From Roseovarius amoyensis (GTDB lineage Bacteria; Pseudomonadota; Alphaproteobacteria; Rhodobacterales; Rhodobacteraceae), in contig NZ_QITQ01000005.1 in the NCBI RefSeq assembly GCF_003260265.1, positions 1 to 64,000 on the forward strand: 64,000 nt of DNA, given 5' to 3'. Under the pieces are notes generated by a model. That model saw only the letters and a list, made by a program, of their open reading frames with translations. It was not told where the DNA came from and did not search any database. Position 1 is the first letter of the stretch. Each line of letters starts with the position of its first letter. Shown here piece after piece: positions 20,417-29,283 of the stretch. The translations under genes and the position numbers were made by a program.

Positions 20417-22212
20417 CAGAACGCCTGCCCTATGCCGATATAAAGCTCGACCTCGTTGCCCGCACCACTGTCGAGCGGGGTGGCGATGTCCACCCGGATC
20501 GGCCCCAGCCCGGTGTCATAGCGCACGCCAAGGCCGGCGCCATAGTGGCTGTCGCTTGCGCCGTCCCACCAGCTGCCGGACCCGACGAAACCGCCATCGG
20601 CAAACCCCACCACCGACCACGGGCCGCTGAGGTCGGCGCGCAGTTCTGCAGACACGGCGGAAAAGGACCGCCCGCCAACCTGTCGCCCGCCGGGCAGGTC
20701 GATGCCCAGTGACTTGTAGGACTGGCCGCGCACCGTGCCCGCCCCGCCAGAGAAAAACAGCATCTCTGGCGGTACCTCGGTCAGGCTGGCGCCGTTGACG
20801 GTGCCAAGCTGGGCGCGCGTGGCCAGCACCAGCCCGCCATCCCGCGTCAGACTGATGTATTGGCGCGCGTCGAAATAGACCCGCGCGCCCAGTCCGCCAC
20901 CGCTGAGCCCGGCAAAGGAGGTCACATCAAGGTCGAGATAGACGCCATGCTTTGCATTCAGGTCATCGTCGCGGGTGTCCCATGTCAGCCGCGCGGGAAA
21001 GAGCAGATGCTCCAGCCGGCGCGAACCGAGATCGTCGTCGATGTCCGAATACTGATAGGCGATCCCGGCCTCGCCGGTCAGCGTGTCGGAAAAGATGTGG
21101 CTCAGCCCGCCGCCCAGCCGCGCGCTGCGCTCTCGGTAATCGGGTTCGTTCTTTTCCTGTATCCGGGCGGTCAGAAAGAGGCCGGTATCGGGGGTGAATG
21201 TCGCCGGGCGGTCGAAGCGGGACGAAAGCACATAGTCGATGCCGCCCGAATCGCCGCCTATGCCGCCGACCTCGGCCTCTACGCGCAGCCGTTCGGCCCC
21301 GCCCAGCAGGTTGCGGTGCAGCCAGAAGCCCGACAGCGTCAGCCCCTCCAGCGACGACAGTTCCGCGCCAAAGCCAAAGCGGCGCGGCCTGGCGTCCGCC
21401 AGCGTTGCGATGACGTCTAGCGTGCCGCCCGGACCCGGCGTTGCGGCCTCTTCCAGAACCACGGATGAAAACGCGCCGGTGCGCCGCAGGCGGCGGCTGG
21501 CATCGTCCACCTCGTCGGGGTGATAGATGCGCCCCGTGGGCAGCCCGGCAATGGTGCGCACGCGCTCGGGGCGCACCTTGCCGGCGCGCGCCACGACCAG
21601 TTGGCCAAAGCGCAGCCTCGGGCCGGGGGCAAGGGTGATGTCGGCGGCCAGCCTTGCGCCGCGATGGTCGGCGACCAGTTGCTGGGTGGCGATGGCGACC
21701 TTGGCATGGCCGGCCTCGCGCCAGCCGCGCCCTGCCACCGCCGCGGCCTTGCCGATGACCTTGCTGAAGGCGGGCATTCCGGGGCCGAAGCCCGCAGGCA
21801 ACTGCGTGCCCGGCGCCAGCGGCGCGATCCGGGTCTGCGAAAAGGTGAACAGCGGCCCCGGTTCCACCCGGATGGCGATGCGTCCGATCCGGGCCGGCGC
21901 GGCAAAGGCGGGCATGTCGGCGGCCTCGCGCCCGTCGACGCGGATGCTGACCACGCCGCCATAGCGGCCGACCTCGTAGAGCGCGCCAACCATGCGGGCA
22001 TAGTCCGCGCGCGCAGCGGCAAGCAGGTCCTGTGCGGTGGCATCCTCGCGCGCGGCGGTCTGAACGCTGAGCGAGGCGTCGCGCAGATGCCCGCCCAGCC
22101 CCTGCGCATCGGCTGGCAGGGCGATTACCACCTCGGCCGCGGCCACGGCGCGGCCCCCACCCAGCAGAGCCAGGGCCAGGAGCACTGACAAGAAGGGTCT
22201 GAAATGGCTCAA
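20416..22212 (-). CDS. tamA: Outer-membrane assembly protein TamA
   Basis: Omp85-family outer-membrane barrel, partner of TamB. A signal peptide (SHFRPFLSVLLALALLGGGRAVAA) is followed by POTRA-type domains to about residue 250 and a C-terminal 16-strand barrel with the loop-6 motif GAGTVRGQSYKSLG and a terminal Phe. I place the start at a TTG (22212): it is preceded by GGAG at proper spacing and begins the signal peptide directly, giving 598 residues, the usual size. An ATG further up in frame would put a hydrophilic stretch before the signal. It forms an operon with tamB. Confidence 0.88.
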   Translation of the reverse strand: MSHFRPFLSVLLALALLGGGRAVAAAEVVIALPADAQGLGGHLRDASLSVQTAAREDATAQDLLAAARADYARMVGALYEVGRYGGVVSIRVDGREAADMPAFAAPARIGRIAIRVEPGPLFTFSQTRIAPLAPGTQLPAGFGPGMPAFSKVIGKAAAVAGRGWREAGHAKVAIATQQLVADHRGARLAADITLAPGPRLRFGQLVVARAGKVRPERVRTIAGLPTGRIYHPDEVDDASRRLRRTGAFSSVVLEEAATPGPGGTLDVIATLADARPRRFGFGAELSSLEGLTLSGFWLHRNLLGGAERLRVEAEVGGIGGDSGGIDYVLSSRFDRPATFTPDTGLFLTARIQEKNEPDYRERSARLGGGLSHIFSDTLTGEAGIAYQYSDIDDDLGSRRLEHLLFPARLTWDTRDDDLNAKHGVYLDLDVTSFAGLSGGGLGARVYFDARQYISLTRDGGLVLATRAQLGTVNGASLTEVPPEMLFFSGGAGTVRGQSYKSLGIDLPGGRQVGGRSFSAVSAELRADLSGPWSVVGFADGGFVGSGSWWDGASDSHYGAGLGVRYDTGLGPIRVDIATPLDSGAGNEVELYIGIGQAF

Positions 22213-22414
22213 ACGAACGCTCCGATCCTCGTCATATCTATCCCATCCGGGGCCGGGCTTGGCCATACCTTTTGCGTCACGTCGCGCCCACTGGACGAAT
22301 TGTTGCCGATGCCTCGTCATGAATTTCTGCAGAGCAGCCACAAAGGGGGCGGCGGGATTGCCAAAGCGCGCCCGCCTGCCTAACAAATGGGGCAACAAGC
22401 GGAAGGGGCAAACA

Positions 22415-23260
22415 ATGAAACTGCTGCGATACGGGCCCGCGGGCGCCGAAAGGACCGGAATGCTGGACGAAGCGGGCCGGGTGCGCGATCTGTCCGCGCT
22501 TGTGCCCGATTTCGCGGGCGAGGCGGTGTCGCTGTCGGCGCTGGATGCGCTGCGCGCGCTCGACCCCGAAACCCTGCCGCTGGTCGAACAGCCGGGGCGC
22601 ATGGGGCCATGCCTGTCGCGGGTGCCGAATTTCTTTTGCGTCGGCCTGAACTATGCCCGCCACGCCGCGGAAACCGGGTCAAAGCCGCCGCCAGAGCCAA
22701 TCCTCTTTTCCAAGGCCAGCTCGGCCCTGTCGGGGCCTGACGATCCGGTGATCATCCCGCGCGACTCGGTCAAGACCGACTGGGAGGTCGAGCTGGGCGT
22801 GGTGATCGGGCGCGAGGCGCTCTACGTGTCCGAGGCCGAGGCGCTGGATTGCGTGGCGGGGTATTGCGTCATCAACGATGTCTCGGAACGCGAATTCCAG
22901 ATCGAGCGCAAGGGCCAGTGGATCAAGGGTAAATCCGCCCCCAGCTTTGGCCCCGTCGGCCCCTGGCTGGTCACCGCGGACGAGGTGGCGGACCCGCAGG
23001 CGCTGTCGCTGTCCTTGTCGCTGAACGGCGAGGTGATGCAGGATTCGGGCACCCATGACATGATCTTTTCGGTGGCCGAGATCATTTCCTACATGAGCCG
23101 CTTCATGCGCCTGCAACCCGGCGACATCATCGCCACCGGCACGCCCGAGGGGGTGGGCATGGGACGCGATCCGCAACGCTTCCTGCGCTCCGGCGATGTG
23201 ATGGAACTGACGGTCGAGGGGTTGGGAACCCAGCGGCAAACGGTCGTCGCCGCCGGCTGA
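22415..23260 (+). CDS. Fumarylacetoacetate hydrolase family protein
   Basis: The 281-residue enzyme has the FAH catalytic fold after an N-terminal domain of about 70 residues. The family block FCVGLNYARHAAETG is followed by metal-binding acids in KTDWEVELGVVIG and YCVINDVSERE, and the closing motif GDIIATGTPEGVGMG. Relatives act as 2-keto-3-deoxy-L-fuconate, ureidoglycolate or acylpyruvate hydrolases, so the substrate is open. The ATG at 22415 follows GGAAGGGG. It is divergent from tamA and six bases from the convergent next gene, so it is probably transcribed alone. Confidence 0.85.
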   Translation: MKLLRYGPAGAERTGMLDEAGRVRDLSALVPDFAGEAVSLSALDALRALDPETLPLVEQPGRMGPCLSRVPNFFCVGLNYARHAAETGSKPPPEPILFSKASSALSGPDDPVIIPRDSVKTDWEVELGVVIGREALYVSEAEALDCVAGYCVINDVSEREFQIERKGQWIKGKSAPSFGPVGPWLVTADEVADPQALSLSLSLNGEVMQDSGTHDMIFSVAEIISYMSRFMRLQPGDIIATGTPEGVGMGRDPQRFLRSGDVMELTVEGLGTQRQTVVAAG

Positions 23261-23265
23261 GGTGC

Positions 23266-23916
23266 TCAGCCCATGCCGGGCCACTCGTCATAGCCGCGCC
23301 GCGCCAGCAGAGGCCACAGGCTGGCGCTCAGCCGGGCGGCCGGATCGCCCGCCCCATCCAGCAGATCGGCCAGCCGGCAATGCAGGGCCGGATCGAATCG
23401 GGTGTCGTGGCCCAGCCCGTCGCTGAGCAACTGGACCGCCGCCACCGCCGGCGCCAGCGCGATGTCGGTCAGGATCAGCGCATGCGCGAGGCAAGCCTCG
23501 CCGCGCCAGCGCTGGGCGGTGCCGATCAGCTTGCGCCCCCCGACGGCAAGGTTGTAGTCGCCGTCGCAAAAGCTGCCCTTCACCGGCGCGGTGGTGGCCT
23601 TGATGCCAAGCCCCGTCAGTGCCTCGGCCAGCGGGTCGCATATGTCGGCATAGCTGGCCCTTATCGTGCGCGCCCGCCCGGTTCCGGCGCGAAAGGCCAG
23701 CGCGAGATTCAGCACCCCCGGCCCCTGCGGGGTGATCCCGCCGCCGGTCTTGCGGGTGGCGACGGGCCAGCCGGCCGCCGCGCAGGCCGCCGCCGCCGTG
23801 TCAAAGCCGGGCGTGCGCGCGAATCGTTCAGGCAGCACCAGACCCGGTTCCGCCGCCTGCCACAGGAACGCCACCGGGCCGCTGTGCCCGGCCGCCACCT
23901 GCGCAAGCATGGCCAT
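23266..23916 (-). CDS. Lipoate-protein ligase A-like protein
   Basis: Member of the biotin/lipoate protein ligase (LplA/LipB) family. RKTGGGITPQGPGVLNLALAF corresponds to the RRxGGGxVxHxxGxLN lipoate-binding loop, and GRKLIGTAQRWR contains the conserved Lys of the adenylate-forming site. At 216 residues it lacks the accessory C-terminal domain of E. coli LplA. The listed ATG is probably not the true start: the frame stays open upstream with family-like sequence (LPAPTPTTFRTAKPGLEAE) but has no ATG there, so a rarer start codon is possible. It could salvage lipoate or transfer octanoate between lipoyl proteins. Confidence 0.72.
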   Translation of the reverse strand: MAMLAQVAAGHSGPVAFLWQAAEPGLVLPERFARTPGFDTAAAACAAAGWPVATRKTGGGITPQGPGVLNLALAFRAGTGRARTIRASYADICDPLAEALTGLGIKATTAPVKGSFCDGDYNLAVGGRKLIGTAQRWRGEACLAHALILTDIALAPAVAAVQLLSDGLGHDTRFDPALHCRLADLLDGAGDPAARLSASLWPLLARRGYDEWPGMG

Positions 23917-24123
23917 TTCGGCCTCGAGCCCCGGCTTGGCCGTTCTGAAGGTGGTCGGGGTCGGGGCTGGCAGGGCGGATACCTCTGATACTTGTGTGCG
24001 GCGGCAGTTAAGGCCCGGGGCAGGGGGCGGTCAAGCAGGCCGGGGCGGTAGCAGGGGGCTCAAGGCCGATCCGGGTGTCTGAGGCTCGCGATCGCGGCCT
24101 TGCCCTTGAATTGCGTGGTGATG

Positions 24124-24139
24124 ATATGTATGCACATAT
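24124..24139. promoter_or_regulatory. Candidate HutC operator upstream of hutF
   Basis: Inverted repeat ATATGT-ATGC-ACATAT, 24 bases before the hutF ATG and in AT-rich sequence. HutC repressors bind short TGTA/TACA-type palindromes, so position and symmetry fit. Confidence 0.5.
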
Positions 24140-24163
24140 TAAAGGGGCGCGGAGGCAGGAACC

Positions 24164-25534
24164 ATGCCGGTGATCTGGGCGAAACAGGCGCTGACGGCGC
24201 AGGTCTGGCAGCGTGACGTTGCCGTGACGCTGGATGCAGAGGGGCGGATCGGCGATGTTGTCGCCGGTGTGCCGCACGCCGCCGGGCAGGAACGCACCGA
24301 CATCCTGCTGCCAGCGCCAGCCAATGTCCATAGCCATGCCTTTCAGCGCGCCATGGCCGGAATGACAGAGGCGCGCGGCCCCGACGGGCGCGACAGCTTC
24401 TGGACATGGCGGCGGCTGATGTTCCGCTTTCTTGATCAGTTGACGCCCGATCATGTCGAGGCCATCGCCGCGCTGGTGCAGATGGAGATGCTGGAATCCG
24501 GCTATGCCACCAATGTCGAATTCCACTACCTGCACCACCGCCCCGGCGGCGTGCCCTATGACAACATCGCCGAGATGAGCACCCGCATCGCCGCAGCGGC
24601 CGAGCAGACCGGCATCGGCCTGACCCTGCTGCCGGTGCATTACCGTTTCGGCGGCTGCGATGGGCGGCCGCTGGGGCCGGGGCAGATCCGGTTTGGTACC
24701 GATCCCGACAGCTTTGCGCGCCTGCACGAGGGTGCGGGCGCGGCGCTGAAGGGGTTGCCGAATGACACCCGCCTTGGTGTGGCGCCGCACAGCCTGCGCG
24801 CGGTGGCGCCGGGCGACCTGCCCGCCATAGCCGCGCTGGCGGGGGACGGCCCCGTGCACATGCACCTGGCCGAACAGGTCGCCGAGGTCGAAGAGGTGCA
24901 GGCCGCCTGGGGCGCGCGCCCGGTGGAATGGCTGTTGCAGAATGCGCAGGTCGATGGCCGCTGGTGCCTGATCCACTGCACCCAGATGCAACCGCATGAA
25001 ACCGTCGACCTGGCGCGCAGCGGGGCGGTGGCGGGGCTCTGCCCGATCACCGAAAGCAACCTAGGCGATGGCATATTCGACGGGGTGCGCTGGCTCGACG
25101 AGGACGGGCGCATCGCCATCGGGTCGGACAGCAACATCCGCATTACCCTGTGCGAAGAGCTGCGCACGCTGGAATACTCCCAGCGCCTGCGCGACCGCAG
25201 CCGCGCGGTGCTGGCAACCGACACACAATCGACCGGCCGGCGGTTGTTCGGCGCGGCGGTGGCTGGTGGTGCGCAGGCCGCCGGGCGCGGGCAGGGCGGC
25301 ATTGCCCCCGGCAGTTGGGGCGATCTGGTCGCGCTTGACGGTGGCGCCATCGACCTGGCCGGGCGCGAGGGCGATGCGATCCTTGATGCCTATGTCTTTG
25401 CCGGTGACGATCACATGGTCTCGGCCGTGTGGTCGGCCGGGCGGGCGGTTGTGCGCGAGGGCCGCCATGTGCGGCGCGACGAGATCCGCGCGCGGTACCT
25501 GCGCGCGATGGCCGATCTGAGGGATGCGCTATGA
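24164..25534 (+). CDS. hutF: Formimidoylglutamate deiminase HutF
   Basis: Amidohydrolase that removes ammonia from N-formimidoyl-L-glutamate to give N-formylglutamate in the five-step histidine degradation route. The 456 residues show the amidohydrolase metal site: NVHSHAF (H56, H58), VHMHLAEQ (H232, H234), H271 in LIHCTQM and D322 in AIGSDSNI. The N-terminal WAKQAL and long C-terminal region match HutF and not guanine deaminase. Its stop overlaps the hutC start (ATGA), so the two are co-transcribed. The other hut enzymes (HutH, HutU, HutI, HutG) are not in the window. Confidence 0.93.
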   Translation: MPVIWAKQALTAQVWQRDVAVTLDAEGRIGDVVAGVPHAAGQERTDILLPAPANVHSHAFQRAMAGMTEARGPDGRDSFWTWRRLMFRFLDQLTPDHVEAIAALVQMEMLESGYATNVEFHYLHHRPGGVPYDNIAEMSTRIAAAAEQTGIGLTLLPVHYRFGGCDGRPLGPGQIRFGTDPDSFARLHEGAGAALKGLPNDTRLGVAPHSLRAVAPGDLPAIAALAGDGPVHMHLAEQVAEVEEVQAAWGARPVEWLLQNAQVDGRWCLIHCTQMQPHETVDLARSGAVAGLCPITESNLGDGIFDGVRWLDEDGRIAIGSDSNIRITLCEELRTLEYSQRLRDRSRAVLATDTQSTGRRLFGAAVAGGAQAAGRGQGGIAPGSWGDLVALDGGAIDLAGREGDAILDAYVFAGDDHMVSAVWSAGRAVVREGRHVRRDEIRARYLRAMADLRDAL

Positions 25535-26232
25535 GCGGGCCCGCAGCAAAGACCTGGCAGGCCATCGAAAGCGAGGTGCGCCGGCGTATCCATACCCGCG
25601 TCTGGGCGCCGGGGGACATGATCCCCAACGAACAGGACCTGGCCGACGAATTCGGCTGCGCCCGCGCGACCGTCAACCGGGCGCTGCGCAGCCTGTCGGA
25701 CGCCGGCCTGCTGGAACGTCGACGCAAGGCCGGCACCCGCGTGGCCCTGCACCCGGTGCGAAAGGCGACGCTGAGCATTCCCATCATCCGCAAGGAAATC
25801 GCCGCGCGCGGGCAGAAGCCGGGCTATCGCCGCCTGCTGCGCCGCTCGGGCGTGCCGCCGCGCGATCTGCTGGAACGGCTGGGCGGGGATACGGACGGCA
25901 TTTTCCTGCACGTCCAGGCGTTGCATACAGCCGATGGCGCGCCGTTCGTGTTCGAGGACCGCTGGATCAACCTGGACGTGGTGCCCGAGGCCGCCGAGCA
26001 GCCGTTCGACGAAATCAGCGCCAATGAATGGCTGGTGCGCACCGCCGCCTTTACCGATGGCGAGATCGCCTTTTCCGCCAGCGCCGCCTCGGACGAGGCC
26101 GCAGATCATCTGCAATGCGATCCCGGCGCGGCGATATTCACCATCGAGCGCATCACCCGTGACGGCACTCGCCCGATCACCCTGGTGTGGCAGTATTACC
26201 GCCCCGGTTTTCGGATGCAGACGACGATTTGA
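25531..26232 (+). CDS. hutC: Histidine utilisation repressor HutC (GntR family)
   Basis: 233-residue GntR/HutC regulator. The N-terminal winged helix (about 10-75) includes DMIPNEQDLADEFGCARATVNRALRSL. The C-terminal UTRA ligand-binding domain ends ITLVWQYYRPGFRM. HutC repressors are released by urocanate. The start is set by the 4-base overlap with hutF. The last 56 bases overlap the 3' end of the convergent mrpG gene, an unusually tight arrangement. It probably binds the palindrome at 24124-24139 and so controls its own operon. Confidence 0.92.
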   Translation: MSGPAAKTWQAIESEVRRRIHTRVWAPGDMIPNEQDLADEFGCARATVNRALRSLSDAGLLERRRKAGTRVALHPVRKATLSIPIIRKEIAARGQKPGYRRLLRRSGVPPRDLLERLGGDTDGIFLHVQALHTADGAPFVFEDRWINLDVVPEAAEQPFDEISANEWLVRTAAFTDGEIAFSASAASDEAADHLQCDPGAAIFTIERITRDGTRPITLVWQYYRPGFRMQTTI

Positions 26233-26590
26233 TCGCTCTTTCGCCGGTGTCGTGCGTCGCCCAGGTGGTGTCCGTGGGCGGCGGCGGCAGCTCCTGTACG
26301 TTGGTGCGCCGGAAAATGGCAACCTTGGCGATAAGCATCGCCGAAACCGGCGCCGTGACGAACAGGAACGCGGTGATCAGCAGCTCGTGCGCCGAGCCAT
26401 CGCGCCAGATGAAGGCATAGCACATCGACGCCATCAGCACGCTGCCCACGCCCAGCGTGCCCGCCTTTGTGGGGGCGTGCAGCCGCGACATCGGCGCGTC
26501 CAGCTTGACCAGCCCCCAGGACCCGACCAGCGTGAACACCGCGCCGATCACGATCAGCGCACTGACAAAGATTTCGGCGGCGGCGCTCAT
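26177..26590 (-). CDS. mrpG: Mrp/Pha cation:proton antiporter subunit G
   Basis: Last gene of the Mrp (Mnh/Pha) operon. The 137-residue protein has three membrane helices (about 5-28, 45-65, 70-95) with the PhaG signature GLVKLDAPMSRLHAPTKAGTLGVG. It is an essential small subunit of the multi-subunit antiporter exporting Na+ or K+ against protons. A proline-rich hydrophilic tail of about 40 residues is longer than usual and overlaps the end of hutC on the other strand, so it may be an acquired extension. Its start overlaps the mrpF stop. Confidence 0.92.
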   Translation of the reverse strand: MSAAAEIFVSALIVIGAVFTLVGSWGLVKLDAPMSRLHAPTKAGTLGVGSVLMASMCYAFIWRDGSAHELLITAFLFVTAPVSAMLIAKVAIFRRTNVQELPPPPTDTTWATHDTGERAIKSSSASENRGGNTATPG

Positions 26591-26856
26591 TCGATCACGT
26601 CCCGGCGCAGCACGAAGCGCGCATAGGCGACGGTCGACACGAAGCCCAGCATCGCGATCAGCAGCGCCGCCTCGAAATAGGTCTGGGTCTGCGCGTAAAT
26701 GCCGTAAAGCACGATCAGCGCCACGGCGTTGATTGCCAGCGTATCAAGCGCCAGCACCCGGTCGCCGACGTCCGGCCCGATCAGCAGCCGCCACATCGCC
26801 AGCAGCAGCGACAACCCGACCGCGGTGAAGGCGAAATAGAGCGCGTAGGTGATCAT
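26587..26856 (-). CDS. mrpF: Mrp/Pha cation:proton antiporter subunit F
   Basis: 89 residues with three helices and the MrpF motif LLIGPDVGDRVLALDTLAINAVALIVLYGI, whose conserved Asp is important for antiport in studied homologues. The start ATG at 26856 lies behind GGAG and overlaps the mrpE stop by four bases (ATGA), so translation is coupled. The frame is open far upstream, but only this start gives the family length. Confidence 0.92.
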   Translation of the reverse strand: MITYALYFAFTAVGLSLLLAMWRLLIGPDVGDRVLALDTLAINAVALIVLYGIYAQTQTYFEAALLIAMLGFVSTVAYARFVLRRDVIE

Positions 26857-27356
26857 TCGAAAATCTCCTTCAATCGGCGTTCGTAGCGGGACTTGATGGC
26901 GTCGCGTACGGCGTCGGGGTCGGGCGCGTCGAGCGCGTGCACCAGCAGCGCATGCCCCTCGTCCGACAGGTCGGCCGAAACCGTGCCGGGGGTCAGCGTG
27001 ATGGTGCCGGCAAGGATGGCGATGGCTTCGGGCGTGCGCAGCTCCAGCGGGATAGCCACCCAGTTGGACGCCATGTCGGCGTTGCGCTTGAACACCACGA
27101 TGATCGCCACCTGCACGTTTGCGACGATGATGTCCCACAGCACGATGAGGATGTATTCCAGCACCCTCAGCGGTTTGCGGATGACTGGCCGTCGCGGCCA
27201 GTAGGCGGCGGTGAGGATCGGAATCACCGTGCCCAGAATCAGGCCGAACGCGACGGTGCCGGAACTGAACCCATTGACCAGCAGGCACCACACCAGCGTC
27301 AGCAGCAGCGTCAGCAGCGGGTGGGGGAACAGGCGCCAGATCAGCTTGCGGGGCAT
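26853..27356 (-). CDS. mrpE: Mrp/Pha cation:proton antiporter subunit E
   Basis: 167 residues with two or three N-terminal helices (LLTLLLTLVWCLLVNG, VAFGLILGTVIPIL) and a cytoplasmic domain containing the MrpE hallmark ITLTPGTVSADLSDEGHALLVHALD. The start at 27356 lies one base after the mrpD stop; upstream codons in the same frame are the shadow of mrpD. MrpE is needed for assembly and full activity of the complex. Confidence 0.93.
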   Translation of the reverse strand: MPRKLIWRLFPHPLLTLLLTLVWCLLVNGFSSGTVAFGLILGTVIPILTAAYWPRRPVIRKPLRVLEYILIVLWDIIVANVQVAIIVVFKRNADMASNWVAIPLELRTPEAIAILAGTITLTPGTVSADLSDEGHALLVHALDAPDPDAVRDAIKSRYERRLKEIFE

Positions 27357-27357
27357 G

Positions 27358-28929
27358 TCAGTGCGCCTCCTCTTCGCTGTCGGCATCATGGGTAATGGTG
27401 CGTCCGGGCGTGTCCAGCACGACCGAAATATAGGGGCCGGGCGCGAAAAGCTGCGCCGCGGTGGCGGCAAAATTGCGTTGCAGCGGACCGGCAAAGACGG
27501 TGACCAACGCCAGCATCGCGATCAACCCGCCGATCGCCACCATCGGCAGCGCGGGCGTGGGCGGCGCATCCTCTGCCATGGTCGCCACTGCGGCGGTGTC
27601 GGGTGCGTGGGCCTTCCAGAAAATCGCGCTGCCGGCGCGGGAAAAGCCGATCACCGCGATCAGGCTGGTGCTCAGCACAACCGCCCAGACCCATGCCATG
27701 CGCGGATCAGCCATCGTCGCGTCGAGGATCAGCAGTTTGCCGACAAAGCCCGACAGCGGCGGCAGCCCGGCCATCGCGATTGCCGCGGCAAAAAAGAACC
27801 CGGCCACCAGCGCCGCACCGGGCAGGGGCGGGGCCGGGTCGTACCCCAGCGCGTTGCCCGCGCGGCGATCCTCGACCACGCCGACCAGCAGAAAAAGCGC
27901 CGCCGTCGCCAGCGTCGAGTGCACGGCATAATACAGCGCCGCGGCGATACCCGCCGGGGTAAAGACCGAGATGGATGTCATCAGCATCCCCATCGAGCCG
28001 ACCACCGCGAAGGCGACCAGCGCATCCAGCCGCCGCGCCCCGAGTATCCCCAGCATGCCCAGCGTCAGTGTCACCAGCGCCGCCGGCAACAGCCAGCTAT
28101 CGAAAAGTCCCTGCGTGATCGCCAGGTCGGGCGGAAAGATCAGGGTAAAGAACCGGATGATGGCATAGGCGCCGACCTTGGTCATCACCGCGAACAGCGC
28201 CGCCACCGGTGCCGGTGCGGCGGCATAGGCCGCCGGCAGCCAGAAATGCAGCGGCAGGATCGCGGCCTTGACGGCAAAGACCATCAGCAGCATCACCGCC
28301 GCCACGCGCACGCCGGCGGTGTCGTCCACCGGCAGGGCGGCGACGCGCTGGGCCAGGTCGGCCATGTTCAGCGTTCCGGTCTCGGCATAGATCGTGCCCA
28401 GCGCGAACAGGAACAGCGTCGAGCCAAGCAGGTTGTAGACGACATACTGCACCCCCACCCGGAACCGCCGCGCGCCGCCCGAATGGATCATCAGCCCGTA
28501 AGAGGCGATGAGCAGCACCTCGAAAAAGACGAAGAGGTTGAAAGCGTCACCGGTCAGGAACGCCCCCAGGATGCCCATAAGCTGGAACTGAAAGAGGGCA
28601 TGGAAATGCCGCCCGCGCATGTCCCAGCCCGAGCCCATGGCATACAGCAGAACCGGCACCGCCAGCACGGCCGTCAACAGCACGAACAGTGCCGACAGCC
28701 GGTCCGCCACCAGAACGATGCCAAAGGGCGCGGCCCAGTCGCCCAGCTGATACAGCAGGATGGTGCCGTCGGATGTCTGCCAGTAAAGGCCTGCCGCCAC
28801 GGCGAGGATCGCCAGCGTTCCGGCCAGCGAAAACACCCGTTGCAACAGCGGATGGAAACGCACCACCAGCACGATGAACGCCGCCATCATGGCCGGCAGG
28901 ATGACGGGGGCGATGATCCAGTGGCTCAT
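27358..28929 (-). CDS. mrpD: Mrp/Pha cation:proton antiporter subunit D
   Basis: 523-residue membrane protein homologous to respiratory complex I subunits NuoM/NuoN, with about 14 helices. It carries the proton-channel Lys motif AVKAAILPLHFWLPAAYAAAPAPVAALFAVMTKVG and an acidic helix FNLFVFFEVLLIASYGL. Together with MrpA it forms the ion-translocating part of the complex. It overlaps the mrpC stop by four bases. Confidence 0.94.
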   Translation of the reverse strand: MSHWIIAPVILPAMMAAFIVLVVRFHPLLQRVFSLAGTLAILAVAAGLYWQTSDGTILLYQLGDWAAPFGIVLVADRLSALFVLLTAVLAVPVLLYAMGSGWDMRGRHFHALFQFQLMGILGAFLTGDAFNLFVFFEVLLIASYGLMIHSGGARRFRVGVQYVVYNLLGSTLFLFALGTIYAETGTLNMADLAQRVAALPVDDTAGVRVAAVMLLMVFAVKAAILPLHFWLPAAYAAAPAPVAALFAVMTKVGAYAIIRFFTLIFPPDLAITQGLFDSWLLPAALVTLTLGMLGILGARRLDALVAFAVVGSMGMLMTSISVFTPAGIAAALYYAVHSTLATAALFLLVGVVEDRRAGNALGYDPAPPLPGAALVAGFFFAAAIAMAGLPPLSGFVGKLLILDATMADPRMAWVWAVVLSTSLIAVIGFSRAGSAIFWKAHAPDTAAVATMAEDAPPTPALPMVAIGGLIAMLALVTVFAGPLQRNFAATAAQLFAPGPYISVVLDTPGRTITHDADSEEEAH

Positions 28930-29282
28930 GGCTGCGCCTCCTCGCCGACATCGTCTCGGCCCGGGCCGTCGTCGATATGGTCATCCTGCGAGCTGAGATA
29001 GGCCCCCAGCGCCACGATCACCACCACCGCTGTCATCCCGAACGAGATCACGATCGCCGTCAGCACCAGCGCCTGCGGCAGCGGGTCGGTATAGGCGGTA
29101 ACGCCGTCGCGCAGCACTGGCGGCTGGTTCACCGCCAGCCGGCCAGAGGCAAAGAGAAAGACGTTGACCGCATAGCTCAGCAGTGCGGTGCCGACGATCA
29201 CCGGAAAGGTGCGCAACCGAAGCACCAGGTAAATGCCCGCCGCCGTCAGCACGCCCACGGAACTGGCTACCAATAGCTCCAT
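28926..29282 (-). CDS. mrpC: Mrp/Pha cation:proton antiporter subunit C
   Basis: 118 residues with three helices, homologous to NuoK of complex I. Core sequence TAAGIYLVLRLRTFPVIVGTALLSYAVNVFLF and QALVLTAIVISFGMTAVVVIVAL. The acidic C-terminal tail is cytoplasmic. I use the ATG at 29282, immediately after the mrpA stop; the upstream in-frame codons belong to the mrpA shadow. Confidence 0.93.
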   Translation of the reverse strand: MELLVASSVGVLTAAGIYLVLRLRTFPVIVGTALLSYAVNVFLFASGRLAVNQPPVLRDGVTAYTDPLPQALVLTAIVISFGMTAVVVIVALGAYLSSQDDHIDDGPGRDDVGEEAQP

Positions 29283-29283
29283 C

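Noticed and set aside
27211..29001. 596-codon plus-strand frame opposite mrpD/mrpE
   Set aside because: Composition is dominated by Arg, His and Gln; it mirrors hydrophobic codons of the antiporter genes.
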